A DNA stretch of 44,917 nt from Candidatus Methanomethylophilaceae archaeon (lineage in GTDB: Archaea > Thermoplasmatota > Thermoplasmata > Methanomassiliicoccales > Methanomethylophilaceae), in assembly GCA_017461225.1 (NCBI GenBank), contig JAFTYV010000051.1:1-44917 (forward strand), in the 5' to 3' direction. Shown here in pieces: positions 10,096 through 20,684 of this stretch. The notes under the pieces were generated by a model. That model searched no databases. It was not told the DNA's origin and worked only from the letters and a program-made list of their open reading frames with translations. Made by a program: the position numbers and the translations under genes. How positions within the stretch are numbered: the first letter of the stretch is position 1; each line of letters starts with the position of its first letter.

Positions 10096-10641
10096 ATGAC
10101 GGCCGAACTGGAGATCCTGCACTGGATCCATTCGTTCTCATCCCCCGGCATGGATGCGCTCATGCTGGGGGTCACCACCGTATCCACCCACGCCGCGGTG
10201 TGGCTGCTGGCGGCCGCCCTCCTGATCCTGAGCAACAGGGAGCGCCGCACGGGTTGCTCGATGGTCCTGGCGGTGCTCATCGCCTTTACCATCGCAGACC
10301 TGGTGATGAAGCCGCTGTTCTGCAGGGAGAGGCCGTGCGACCTCGCCGGTTTCGAGCTGCTCGTGTCCGTACCTACCACCTACTCATTCCCATCCGGTCA
10401 CACGGCGATGGCCTTCGCCCCAGCGACCGTGCTGTTCCTGCGCGACCGCCGTGCCGGTGCCGTCGCACTCGCATTCGCCGCGCTGGTGGGGGTCTCGAGG
10501 ATGTACCTGTTCGTGCACTGGCCCACCGACGTCGTCGTCGGTGCACTGGTCGGAATCGTATCCGGATACGTCGCAGCCCTCCTCACGGAACGTGCCGCCG
10601 CCCGGTGGGGCCGCGGTCCGCCCGGAGGGGCGGAGGGATAA
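10096..10641 (+). CDS. PAP2-family membrane phosphatase
   Basis: 181 residues. The PAP2 signature is present: KPLFCRERP (motif 1), PSGHTAMAF (motif 2) and SRMYLFVHWPTDV (motif 3), set among membrane helices. Likely substrate is an isoprenoid or other lipid phosphate at the membrane. The start is uncertain: a GTG at 10081 overlaps the upstream TGA, while the ATG at 10096 has an AGGG close ahead and gives the more usual N-terminus. Ends in TAA. Third gene of the IMPase/HXXEE/PAP2 run. Confidence 0.85.
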   Translation: MTAELEILHWIHSFSSPGMDALMLGVTTVSTHAAVWLLAAALLILSNRERRTGCSMVLAVLIAFTIADLVMKPLFCRERPCDLAGFELLVSVPTTYSFPSGHTAMAFAPATVLFLRDRRAGAVALAFAALVGVSRMYLFVHWPTDVVVGALVGIVSGYVAALLTERAAARWGRGPPGGAEG

Positions 10642-10675
10642 AATCCACGGAGCGCATCGGCGCCCGTGAACAGAC

Positions 10676-11503
10676 ATGGCCGTATCACTTCTCATCATGA
10701 GGCTCACCAGGGAGATCGACGAGGGCAACCACGCCTCGTACATGAAGCTCAAGGCGCTGGCCAAGACGGACAAGGACGCCAGGCGCGTCCTGTCCACGGT
10801 CAGGGAGCCCCCGAAGCCCCCCGTCAACCCCAAAATGGTCGCTCCGCAGGTGAGGCCCGACACACCCGAGCAGACGGTGAGGAAGGCGGAGAAGGGCGAT
10901 GCGGCCGCGATAGCGCTCCTGAGGAAGAAGGCCGACTACGAGGACATCAAGGCGCAGAACGCCCTCGGGCTGATGCTCATGGACAGCGACCCCGACGAGG
11001 CCCGCAAATGGCTGATCCGCTCCGCCAAGATGCAGGAGTCCCTCGACGCCCTCGGCGTCCTGGCCTCCCGCGGCGACGAGAAGGCGCGCAAGTGGCTGGA
11101 TGACAACAGCGGGAAGTCCGCCGTGATCAAACCGAAGTGCGTCCAGGGCACCCGCGCACCGGTCAGGGACGACCTGGGGTACATCAGACCCCCGGTCAAA
11201 CACAAGGTCCCGAAGATCGGGGACGTCTTCAGGCTCAACGACGCGCTCCTGCAGACCGGGCTCAAGAACTCCGTGGTCCTGATCAAGGAGATGAGGGGCG
11301 ACTACGTCACGGTCTGGTCCGTCACCACGGACCCCCGCGGCCGCAGGTGCACCCGCCTCCTCGAACCGTCCGTCGCGGGCTTCGCATCCGGGACCGTGTA
11401 CGTGGTGACCGAGACCGAGAAGGTGTACAGGAAGGACAGCCTCCTGGAGTACCGCGGAACCCTCGGCAGGGCGGACATAGACCAGTTCAGGCTCTCCGCC
11501 TGA
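10676..11503 (+). CDS. Sel1-like repeat protein of unknown function
   Basis: 275 residues, soluble. Residues about 65-140 resemble short Sel1/TPR-type repeats (KGDAAAIALLRKKA, AQNALGLMLMD, DEARKWLIRSAK, DEKARKWLDD). The C-terminal 120 residues are rich in beta strands and lack a motif I recognise. A TATA-like ATAAAAT at 10638-10644, overlapping the PAP2 stop, lies about 30 bases ahead of the ATG, so it probably has its own promoter. An alternative start is the ATG at 10697. Followed by a GC-rich palindrome. Confidence 0.6.
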   Translation: MAVSLLIMRLTREIDEGNHASYMKLKALAKTDKDARRVLSTVREPPKPPVNPKMVAPQVRPDTPEQTVRKAEKGDAAAIALLRKKADYEDIKAQNALGLMLMDSDPDEARKWLIRSAKMQESLDALGVLASRGDEKARKWLDDNSGKSAVIKPKCVQGTRAPVRDDLGYIRPPVKHKVPKIGDVFRLNDALLQTGLKNSVVLIKEMRGDYVTVWSVTTDPRGRRCTRLLEPSVAGFASGTVYVVTETEKVYRKDSLLEYRGTLGRADIDQFRLSA

Positions 11504-11525
11504 TAACTTCTCGAATCAGAACGGT

Positions 11526-11545
11526 CCCCTCCCCGCGGGGAGGGG
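11526..11545. terminator. GC palindrome between convergent genes
   Basis: A perfect 20-base palindrome of C and G runs, each arm interrupted by one T or A, sits between the Sel1-like gene and gdhA and could end transcription from the left. Confidence 0.5.
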
Positions 11546-11562
11546 TGGTTAAGGGGTTTCGA

Positions 11563-11582
11563 CCGGTGCAGTGGGGCACCGG
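11563..11582 (-). terminator. Hairpin after gdhA
   Basis: A 7-bp stem (CCGGTGC / GCACCGG, six-base loop) lies about 11 bases past the gdhA stop codon on the minus strand. Confidence 0.45.
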
Positions 11583-11592
11583 CGGTTCATCA

Positions 11593-13093
<1,501 letters not shown>

Positions 13094-13173
13094 TGGAATC
13101 GGTTTACAGGCGATGTTCGTATATCGGGGTTGGACGTACCGACGGGTCGACGGACCCGTCGGAGCACCGTCCC

Positions 13174-13566
13174 TCAGTCGTCCCACTCGGCGAAGAGCCT
13201 CGATATGCCCTTCCTGGCGACGGACCAGCAGGGCATGCCGCCGGTGAGCACCGCGACGTTGATGGCCTCCAGGATCTCGGCCTTGGTGGCACCGTAGTTC
13301 TTGGCGACCCTGGCCTGGGCGTAGATGCAGTCCTCGCACATCCTCACGGTGACGCAGGAGAGCGCCATGAGCCTCTTGGTCTTCCTGTCCAGCGCCCCGT
13401 CCTCCACCATGATGCGGTCCATCGTGTGCAGGGTGTCCATGAAAGCGGGGTCCAGCTCGCTGATGGACTTCAGGGTGTCCGGGGCGTACCCGCCCATCTC
13501 CTGGCTCATCTGCCCGAGCTTGTTCAATCCGCAGCATCCGTTACCGGGTCCGTCTCCACATGACAT
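13174..13566 (-). CDS. AhpD-like / carboxymuconolactone decarboxylase family protein
   Basis: 130 residues, all helical. The CxxC pair of AhpD-like proteins is present (CEDC in VRMCEDCIYAQA), but the His usually four residues after the second Cys is Gln. The N-terminus has three extra cysteines in the first 14 residues (SCGDGPGNGCC). Such proteins are peroxidase-linked thiol oxidoreductases or carboxylases of unknown substrate. The ATG at 13566 lies 24 bases after a TATA element (TTTATACG, minus strand, 13590-13597), so the leader is minimal. Monocistronic upstream of gdhA. Confidence 0.75.
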   Translation of the reverse strand: MSCGDGPGNGCCGLNKLGQMSQEMGGYAPDTLKSISELDPAFMDTLHTMDRIMVEDGALDRKTKRLMALSCVTVRMCEDCIYAQARVAKNYGATKAEILEAINVAVLTGGMPCWSVARKGISRLFAEWDD

Positions 13567-13640
13567 GCCGGTACGATCGTCATCCGTGCGTATAAACGGT
13601 GTCGTGCGGACGCTCGGCCACGGTACGATCCGGGGGCCCG

Positions 13641-14429
13641 TCATGCCCGGTCGATCGCCCCCAGCAGGTCCGCCAGGGAATCCCGGGTGATCTCCAGGCT
13701 CAGTTCGACGAACCCGGTGGGATCGTGCCCTTCGAAGGGACCCTCGAGTGCCCCGTAGTAGTCGTCACGTCTCAGGAGGAACCCCCTCTCCAGGGGGACC
13801 GTGCAGAACACGGGATCGTGGTCGGACAGCACGGCGGTGTGCCACAGCCTCCCGATCCTCCCGTTCCCGTCGGGGAACGGGTGTATCTTCTCGATGTAGT
13901 AGTGCATGATCGCGGCGGACACGCACGGTCCGGGTCCCGTACCGTCGAACCATCCGAAGAGCCCCCTCATGAGTTCCGGGACGAGCTCATGGGAGGGTGC
14001 CCTGTACAGCACCCGGTCGCCCCCGTAGACACCCACACCGTGGTCCCTGAACCCCTCCCGCTCCACTAGTCCGAACATGAGGTCGTCATGGACGCTCGGG
14101 AGGTCGTCCAGGGAGTGCACGTCGACAGTCCCGATGCGGCCGTATGCGGCGACCGCGTTCCCGACCTCGACGATCTCGTCCAACGGGCCGTCGACGGGCC
14201 TCCCGTCGATGAGGTCCCCCACGGTGAGGATGTCCCGGGTGTTCCCCTCGATCGCGAGCGACGAGTGGATGCCCCCCTCCCTCGCACCCCTCTCCAGAGG
14301 TCCCCTGATCCCCTCCAAATCCCGGTCCCCGATGATCCGGAGCAGTTCGTCCACCCCTTCGGACAGCTTCGATATCCCGGGTGTGGGGGAGAACCTGGGG
14401 ATGTCCCCGGCAAACATCACGGACGTCAT
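13641..14429 (-). CDS. Fic-domain protein with N-terminal inhibitory helix
   Basis: 262 residues. The active-site loop HPFPDGNGRIGR is complete, so it should transfer a nucleotide (usually AMP) to target hydroxyl groups. An inhibitory motif (SLAIEGN, matching S/T-x-x-x-E-G/N) lies upstream within the same protein, so it is a self-inhibited, class II type Fic protein rather than a two-gene toxin/antitoxin pair. A winged-helix C-terminal segment may be present. Its ATG overlaps the stop of the gene before it by four bases (ATGA), so the two are translated together; the upstream protein could be its target or regulator. Confidence 0.88.
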   Translation of the reverse strand: MTSVMFAGDIPRFSPTPGISKLSEGVDELLRIIGDRDLEGIRGPLERGAREGGIHSSLAIEGNTRDILTVGDLIDGRPVDGPLDEIVEVGNAVAAYGRIGTVDVHSLDDLPSVHDDLMFGLVEREGFRDHGVGVYGGDRVLYRAPSHELVPELMRGLFGWFDGTGPGPCVSAAIMHYYIEKIHPFPDGNGRIGRLWHTAVLSDHDPVFCTVPLERGFLLRRDDYYGALEGPFEGHDPTGFVELSLEITRDSLADLLGAIDRA

Positions 14430-15673
14430 GCGACCCCGTCGTCCCCGTCCACCGGGTAGAACGTGTTCACATCGTACCACTCTATCCGGTCGCCGACCTT
14501 CTCGACGAGCTCGTCCGTGTAGAGGATGCAGTCCAGCACGCCGTGCCGTTCGTAGTGGTGGCTCTGGTACGCCACGGTCCCGCCCCTCGGGACGATCCCC
14601 ACCCAGTCGGTGCCGTCCAGCGACGCCAGGACCTCGGCCGCCTCGTACACGTGCAGGGGGAACCCGGCACCGTGCAGCGCCAGGGCGCTCCTGACGAACT
14701 CCGCACGCCACGTGGGTCCGCTCAGCTCCAGGTACCACCCCGTGTCGCTGTGGCACGGGTACAGGTGCATGCGGGTGAAACCCCCTCCCGGGAGCACCTC
14801 CCAGGTGTGCCCATCGTGGCTCCGGGAGGTGAAACCGCTGAACTCGTCGGGATCGTCGGGATCCAGGTCCAGCAGCCCGTCGTACCTCCCGTCCGAGTAC
14901 CTCCTGTACTGCTCGTGGACTGTCATCCCGTCGGTGTCCCTGCCCTGCGCGGTGAAGCACAGGGACGCCGCCTCCAGGAAGTGCGACAGGGTCAGCGACG
15001 GGACCGTCCCGGACGGCCCCTCGCCCAGACCCTCGGAGACGATCGCCCTGAACCCCTCCACCTCGTCATCCGTCAGACCCTCGGCGACGTCCTCCCTGGT
15101 CTGGTAGCCGCTCTCCCACAGGTCCGACCTCCTGACCACGCCCCTGCGGTATCCCAACGGCAGGTCGCGCAGGACGCGGTCGCGGTACGTCCCGTCCTCC
15201 ACGGAGTCCACAGTCCTCCTGGTGGCATCGAGGATCCAACCGAGGAGCTCGGCCCTCGTACCGAAACGACGACGGAACCTGTCACCGGGGGTCGCGCACA
15301 GCTCCAGACCGTCTATCGCCACGCCCCTGTTGCCGTGCCTGGTGTGGTACTGCGTGATCACGTACCATTCCTCCTCTTCCGGATAGTCCCAGCGGAATTC
15401 GTCGAGTATCTCCTCCTCGGTGGATTCCCAGTCGTCCCCGTGCATCGACAGGTAGTCCTCCTCGCTCCCCCTCGGGACGCTCACCCACAGGGCGCGGACC
15501 TCGCCGTTCACGCAGAACGGCAACCTGGAGAACTCGGCCTCGATCCTGTCAAACAGCTCCAGGTCCCCGGGATCCCATAGGCTCTCCTGCTCGTATCCGT
15601 GGTGACCGAATCCGATCAGTTCCCTGAGACGCGGTGCGGTCATCCCCCCATCATGGCGTTGTGTTTCGTCCAT
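14426..15673 (-). CDS. Acidic protein of unknown function, coupled to Fic
   Basis: 415 residues, strongly acidic (many DDP, EEE and DD clusters), rich in Trp, Tyr and His, with no membrane segment and no motif I recognise. It reads as a mixed alpha/beta soluble protein. The ATG at 15673 was chosen because a TATA-like TTTAAGAA lies about 25 bases ahead; an internal ATG at 15643 is possible. The last codons overlap the Fic start (ATGA). No nuclease, kinase or transport signature seen. Possible roles, from context only: target, scaffold or antagonist of the Fic enzyme. Confidence 0.6.
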   Translation of the reverse strand: MDETQRHDGGMTAPRLRELIGFGHHGYEQESLWDPGDLELFDRIEAEFSRLPFCVNGEVRALWVSVPRGSEEDYLSMHGDDWESTEEEILDEFRWDYPEEEEWYVITQYHTRHGNRGVAIDGLELCATPGDRFRRRFGTRAELLGWILDATRRTVDSVEDGTYRDRVLRDLPLGYRRGVVRRSDLWESGYQTREDVAEGLTDDEVEGFRAIVSEGLGEGPSGTVPSLTLSHFLEAASLCFTAQGRDTDGMTVHEQYRRYSDGRYDGLLDLDPDDPDEFSGFTSRSHDGHTWEVLPGGGFTRMHLYPCHSDTGWYLELSGPTWRAEFVRSALALHGAGFPLHVYEAAEVLASLDGTDWVGIVPRGGTVAYQSHHYERHGVLDCILYTDELVEKVGDRIEWYDVNTFYPVDGDDGVA

Positions 15674-15748
15674 GACACGGGCACCCCGGACATCCGTTCT
15701 TAAAGCACATGGTGCAAACCGCATCCAACGGTGCATCATGGAGCGGAT

Positions 15749-15776
15749 CGGGGCCTCCGTGTAACTACGGACCCCG
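15749..15776. other. Imperfect hairpin upstream of aconitase
   Basis: CGGGG-CC-TCCGT pairs with ACGGA-CCCCG around a six-base loop: two 5-bp stems with a CC bulge, in the gap between the divergent acidic-protein and aconitase genes. Function unknown. Confidence 0.3.
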
Positions 15777-15867
15777 GTGACGGCCGCGACCGTGGACGGG
15801 TGATCCCCCTCCCGCGCGCGCCCACCTTTCTTATAATATCTGTGTTATGGAGCCCCAGAGGAATCTC

Positions 15868-18501
15868 ATGACAGAAGTCGGAGAATGCACAAAGACAATC
15901 GAGACCGCAGAGGGTCAGATCACGCTCTACAGCCTGAGGGAGCTGGAGCAGAAGGGGATCATCGAGGACCTCTCCAAGATGCCCTACTCCATCAAGGTCA
16001 TCGTGGAGTCCATGCTCAGGCAGAGGGACGGCAGGACCATCACCGATGAGGACGTCCTCACAGCCGCGTCCTGGAACCCCGTCGAGAACACCGACCGCGA
16101 CATACCCTGGATCCCCGCCAGGGTCCTCCTCCAGGACCTGACCGGCGGTGCCGCCGTCACCGACCTGGCGTCCATGAGGAACGCCGTCGAGGCCATGGGC
16201 AAGGACCCCGAGCTCATCAACCCCCTCGTCCCCGTGGACCTGGTCATCGACCACTCCATCAACACCGACTACGCCGGTAGGGACGACGCCCTCGAGCTCA
16301 ACGAGCAGCTCGACTTCCAGAGGAACAGGGAGAGGTACGCCCTCTTCAAATGGGCGCAGAGGTCCTTCAAGAACTTCCGCGCGGTCCCCCCGGGCAACGG
16401 TATCTGCCACCAGGTCAACCTGGAGTACCTGTCCCCCCTGGTCCACGTCAAGGATGTGGACGGCAGGATGGTCGCGTACCCCGACTCCTGCTTCGGAACC
16501 GACTCCCACACCACCCAGATCGACGGACTCGGTGTCGTCGGATGGGGTGTCGGGGGAATCGAGGCGGAGGCGGTCATGGTCGGCCAGCCCAGCTACATGA
16601 AGCTCCCCGACGTCATCGGTTTCAGGCTCACCAACAGGCTCAGCCCCGGCGTCACCGCCACCGACCTCGTACTCACCGTCGTCGAGATGCTGAGGAAGAA
16701 GGGCGTCGTCGGCAAGTTCGTGGAGTTCTACGGACCCGGTTACCAGAACCTGTGCCTCGCCGACAGGTCCACCATCGCCAACATGGGACCCGAGTACGGC
16801 GCCACCATGGGATTCTGCCCCGTGGACGAGAAGACCATCGAGTACCTCAGGCTCAGCGGAAGGGACGAGGCCCACATCGACACGATCGAGAAGTACATGC
16901 GCGAGCAGACCATGTGGTACGAGGGCGAGCCCGAGTACACCGACACCCTCGAGCTGGACCTCTCCACCGTCGAGCCCTGCCTCGCCGGACACAAGAGGCC
17001 CCAGGACAGGATCCCCCTCAGGGAGATGAAGCCCAGGTTCGCGGAGTCGCTCAGAGCGCTCGGCGTGGAGGAGCAGAGGAGGCCCGTGGCCGGACAGCTC
17101 GGCGACGGATCGCTCGTCATCGCGTCCATCACATCGTGCACCAACACCGCCAACCCCTCCGTCATGATCGCGGCGGGACTCGTCGCCAAGAAGGCGGCGG
17201 AGCTCGGACTCAGGTCCTGCCCCCACGTCAAGACCTCCCTCGCCCCCGGGTCCAGGGTCGTCACCGAGTACCTCAGGAACTCGGGCCTCCTGCCCCACCT
17301 CGAGACCCTCGGCTTCCAGGTCTGCGGATACGGCTGCATGACCTGCATCGGGAACAGCGGTCCCCTCCCGGACGAGATCGGCAACTCCATCAGGGCCAAC
17401 GACCTGGTCGTGGCCGCGATCGCATCCAGCAACAGGAACTTCGAGGGGCGCATCCACCCCCTCGTCAAGGCGAACTACCTCGCATCCCCTCCCCTCGTCG
17501 TCGCATACGCCATCGCGGGACGCGTCGACATAGACATGGAGAACGAGCCCATCGGCACCGTCGACGGCAAGGACATCTTCCTCAGGGACGTCTGGCCCTC
17601 CGACGAGGAGATCCAGGAGATCACCGACAGATACGTCACCAGGGAGACGTTCATCGAGAAGTACAGGGACGTCTTCAAGGGGTCCGCCAGGTGGGACGCC
17701 GTGGAGTGCGACGACTCCCCCCTCTTCGGATGGGACGAGGCCTCCACGTACATCAGGAACCCCCCGTTCTTCGACGACATCTTCGAGGAGCCCGCCATCA
17801 GGAGCATCAGCAGGGCCAGGTGCCTCGCCAAGCTCGGCGACTCCATCACCACCGACCACATCTCCCCCGCCGGCGCCTTCGCCAAGGAGACCGACGCGGG
17901 AAGGTACCTCATGGCCAAGGGCGTCGAGCCCGCCGACTTCAACTCGTACGGCTCCAGGAGGGCCAACCACGAGGTCATGGTCCGCGGAACCTTCGCCAAC
18001 GTGAGGCTCAGGAACCAGCTCGTCCCCGGAAGCGAGGGCAGCCGCTCCGTGTACCTCCCCGACGGCACCGAGGACACCATCTTCGAGACCTCCCAGAGGT
18101 ACGAGGAGGACAGGACACCGCTCATCGTCCTCGCGGGCAAGGAGTACGGCACCGGCAGCAGCAGGGACTGGGCGGCAAAGGGACCCCTCCTCCTCGGGGT
18201 GAAGGCGGTCATCGCGGAGTCCTTCGAGAGGATCCACAGGTCCAACCTGGTAGGAATGGGCATCGTGCCCCTGCAGTTCCTCCCCGGACAGAGCTGCGAG
18301 ACACTCCAGCTGGACGGGACCGAGACCTTCGACATCGACCTGGAGGACCTGGAGCCCAAGTGCACCGTCAGGGTCACCGCCTACAAGAACGGCCAGAAGC
18401 TCGAGTTCGACACGCTCTGCAGGGTCGACGTCCCCGCCGAGATCGACTACATCGCCAACGGCGGCATCCTCCAGTACGTCCTGAGGAGGATGGCGGAGTG
18501 A
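15868..18501 (+). CDS. acnA: Aconitate hydratase A
   Basis: 877 residues. It converts citrate to isocitrate through cis-aconitate using a [4Fe-4S] cluster. The cluster ligands are Cys424 (SCTNT) and Cys490/Cys493 (GCMTCIGNSG). DSHTTQIDGLGVVGWGVGGIEAE and the C-terminal swivel-domain GSSRDWAAKGP are intact. The ATG at 15868 is favoured over the one at 15847: the TATA box TTATAATA (about 15830) would place the RNA start past 15847, and AGAGGAAT precedes 15868. In an anaerobe it most likely feeds 2-oxoglutarate synthesis, which fits the nearby gdhA. Bacterial AcnA type, so possibly acquired. Confidence 0.95.
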   Translation: MTEVGECTKTIETAEGQITLYSLRELEQKGIIEDLSKMPYSIKVIVESMLRQRDGRTITDEDVLTAASWNPVENTDRDIPWIPARVLLQDLTGGAAVTDLASMRNAVEAMGKDPELINPLVPVDLVIDHSINTDYAGRDDALELNEQLDFQRNRERYALFKWAQRSFKNFRAVPPGNGICHQVNLEYLSPLVHVKDVDGRMVAYPDSCFGTDSHTTQIDGLGVVGWGVGGIEAEAVMVGQPSYMKLPDVIGFRLTNRLSPGVTATDLVLTVVEMLRKKGVVGKFVEFYGPGYQNLCLADRSTIANMGPEYGATMGFCPVDEKTIEYLRLSGRDEAHIDTIEKYMREQTMWYEGEPEYTDTLELDLSTVEPCLAGHKRPQDRIPLREMKPRFAESLRALGVEEQRRPVAGQLGDGSLVIASITSCTNTANPSVMIAAGLVAKKAAELGLRSCPHVKTSLAPGSRVVTEYLRNSGLLPHLETLGFQVCGYGCMTCIGNSGPLPDEIGNSIRANDLVVAAIASSNRNFEGRIHPLVKANYLASPPLVVAYAIAGRVDIDMENEPIGTVDGKDIFLRDVWPSDEEIQEITDRYVTRETFIEKYRDVFKGSARWDAVECDDSPLFGWDEASTYIRNPPFFDDIFEEPAIRSISRARCLAKLGDSITTDHISPAGAFAKETDAGRYLMAKGVEPADFNSYGSRRANHEVMVRGTFANVRLRNQLVPGSEGSRSVYLPDGTEDTIFETSQRYEEDRTPLIVLAGKEYGTGSSRDWAAKGPLLLGVKAVIAESFERIHRSNLVGMGIVPLQFLPGQSCETLQLDGTETFDIDLEDLEPKCTVRVTAYKNGQKLEFDTLCRVDVPAEIDYIANGGILQYVLRRMAE

Positions 18502-18506
18502 GCCCC

Positions 18507-18537
18507 GGTCCGGAACCGCATCGGGCGGTTCCGGATC
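18507..18537 (+). terminator. Hairpin after acnA
   Basis: A perfect 11-bp stem (TCCGGAACCGC / GCGGTTCCGGA, five-base loop) starts six bases after the stop codon of acnA. Confidence 0.6.
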
Positions 18538-18749
18538 CAAACCCCTTGAACCACCGTTTTATCCCCCGCCACACATCTCATCTATAACAGTTGCTGTCGA
18601 AGCATCATCGAGGACGGTGTTACGACACGGTTACACGGATCATGGTGCATCGACATCTCCGACGGGATCGTTTTGGATCAGAAAAACTGACTTTAGTCCA
18701 AACATTTAAGATTGATGCTGTGTACGGGGGCCCTGGAAGTGTTTCCGAG

Positions 18750-20684
18750 ATGGTTATGGTTGTAGAGACATCGGCGCTGTTGACATCGTATCTTGTTGCC
18801 ATGTTCCTCCCACCGGCCCTCGGAATGATCGCAGGGAGGCTCTCATCCGGCAGGGTGTCGTACCTGCTCTGCTCCTTCTCGTGCATCGTCGGCATGATGT
18901 GCTACCCGGTGTGGAACGCGGTGCCCGGTTTCACCATGACGTTCCCGCTCGGCTCCGCCCTGGGGGATTACGCGGTCGACGTGGACATGCTCACATCCAT
19001 CTTCGTGAGCATCTCGTCGCTGGTCTTCCTGATGATCGTGGTGCACATGTCCCATTCCGGGCACGGGTACCGTCCGGCCATGGCATCCATGTCCTGCGCC
19101 CTGTTCGTCTCATGCATGCTGTGCATGATGGCCGACACGGTCGTGCTGGTCCTGGTGGCATGGGAGGTGGTCTCCCTCGTGACGTTCCTCATGGGTGACG
19201 ACGGCGGCGAGGGCGGACACAGGTGGAGGTTCCTCGTCATCACCCATGTGGGCGGGATGATGCTCATCTGCGCGTTCACGTACATGTGGCTGGTGTCCGG
19301 GAGCCAGTACCTCCACGATTGGACCGGCCTGGGGGAGAGGATGGGTGCGACCGCATCCATCGCCGTCATCCTGTGCCTGTTCATAGGCTTCGGCACGAAG
19401 CTGGGGACCCTGCCGTTCCACGTGTGGATGCCCGACATGTACTCCGGTTCGCCGACGCACACCTCCGCGTTGCTCACCACCGTGTGCTCCAATGTGGCGG
19501 TGCTCGTCCTCTTCAAAACCGTGTTCTCCTGCGTCGGGACGACGCACGACATGGTCGTTCCCGGTGTGGCCCTGTGCATCCTGTCCGCGGCGACGGCCCT
19601 GTGGGGCGCGATGGAATCGATGATCCAGAGGGAACCCAGGAGGATCCTCGCGTACTCCAGCATGGAGAACATGGCACTCGTCACCATGTGCCTGTCCCTC
19701 GGACTCGTGTTCTCCGATGCATCGGAGGGCCTCATGGCCCTCGTGCTCCTGGCGGGGCTGCTCCACGCACTCAACCACAGCGTGTTCAAGTCGCTCATGA
19801 TGCTGGTGGTCGATTCCGTGGAGGATGTGACCGGCGAGGGGAGCATCGACAGGTACGGCGGGATCGCGTGCTCCATGCCCGCGTTGTCCGCCGTCGCGCT
19901 GGTGGGCATCGCGTCACTGGCCGCCGTCCCCCCGATGAACGGGTTCGTCAGCGAGTGGCTGATGCTGCAGTCCCTCCTCGGGACCGATGTCCTGGCATCC
20001 GACATGAGGGTCCTGATGCCCCTCCTGGTGGCGATGGTCGGTGTGTGCGGGATGGTCGTGGCCACCTCCTATGCCAGGCTGTACGGGTTCACGTTCCTCG
20101 GCAGGCCGAGGTCCCCCGGTGCATCCGAACCCAGGGCCCAGAGGAGGGGGTCGCTGGTGCCCCTGGTGGTCCTCGCGGCATCCTGCGTCTGCATGGGGCT
20201 GTTCGCGACACCGCTGATGGACCGCATGTCCGCGGGGGTGACCGAGGCCGCCGGGATCCATCAGGGTTACACCGCCGCACTGTCCGGTACGATGGACCCC
20301 CTGGTGCTGGGGCTGATGATCGCCGGGACCGTGGCCGTGCTCGTGGCGGCATCCAAGGTGGTGTCGTACGGGAAGGCCGTGGACGACACCTGGGGATGCG
20401 GCGGGACACTGGATGAGAGGATGCAGTACTCCTCCGAGGGTTTCTCGCAACCGATCGTGCGCGTCTTCCACCCGTTCTACGGTGACACGTCCCGCAGGGA
20501 GGGGGACCGCTACAGCACGGGGTTCACGGAACCCTTCGTGAAGTACATATACGCGCCCGCGGGGAGGCTCGTGATGGTCCTGTCGGAACGCATCACACGC
20601 ATCCAGACGGGCAACATCCAATCTTACCTGTCGTACATCCTCGTCACGCTCGTCGTGGCACTCCTGGCGGTGAGGCTCCTATGA
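18750..20684 (+). CDS. Ehr complex antiporter-like subunit (HyfB/NuoL type)
   Basis: 644 residues with about 15 membrane helices. It belongs to the Mrp-type ion-pumping subunits: GFGTKLGTLPFHVWMPD, the lysine/histidine axis (HALNHSVFKSLMM) and the HyfB-specific C-terminus with WGCGGTLDERMQYSSEGFSQP and RIQTGNIQSYL are present. The ATG at 18750 has GGAAGTG upstream, and a TATA-like ATTTAAG at 18704-18710 sets the RNA start near 18733. First gene of the six-gene operon; its stop overlaps the next start (ATGA). It should move H+ or Na+ as the complex oxidises its electron donor. Confidence 0.88.
   Translation: MVMVVETSALLTSYLVAMFLPPALGMIAGRLSSGRVSYLLCSFSCIVGMMCYPVWNAVPGFTMTFPLGSALGDYAVDVDMLTSIFVSISSLVFLMIVVHMSHSGHGYRPAMASMSCALFVSCMLCMMADTVVLVLVAWEVVSLVTFLMGDDGGEGGHRWRFLVITHVGGMMLICAFTYMWLVSGSQYLHDWTGLGERMGATASIAVILCLFIGFGTKLGTLPFHVWMPDMYSGSPTHTSALLTTVCSNVAVLVLFKTVFSCVGTTHDMVVPGVALCILSAATALWGAMESMIQREPRRILAYSSMENMALVTMCLSLGLVFSDASEGLMALVLLAGLLHALNHSVFKSLMMLVVDSVEDVTGEGSIDRYGGIACSMPALSAVALVGIASLAAVPPMNGFVSEWLMLQSLLGTDVLASDMRVLMPLLVAMVGVCGMVVATSYARLYGFTFLGRPRSPGASEPRAQRRGSLVPLVVLAASCVCMGLFATPLMDRMSAGVTEAAGIHQGYTAALSGTMDPLVLGLMIAGTVAVLVAASKVVSYGKAVDDTWGCGGTLDERMQYSSEGFSQPIVRVFHPFYGDTSRREGDRYSTGFTEPFVKYIYAPAGRLVMVLSERITRIQTGNIQSYLSYILVTLVVALLAVRLL

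Noticed and set aside
15736-18540. Long minus-strand open frame opposite aconitase (about 930 codons)
   Set aside because: It mirrors the high-GC third-position pattern of acnA, is made of low-complexity Gly/Val/Asp/Leu sequence, and has no motif. The same holds for long frames opposite the mevalonate genes, gdhA, the MATE and LuxC genes.
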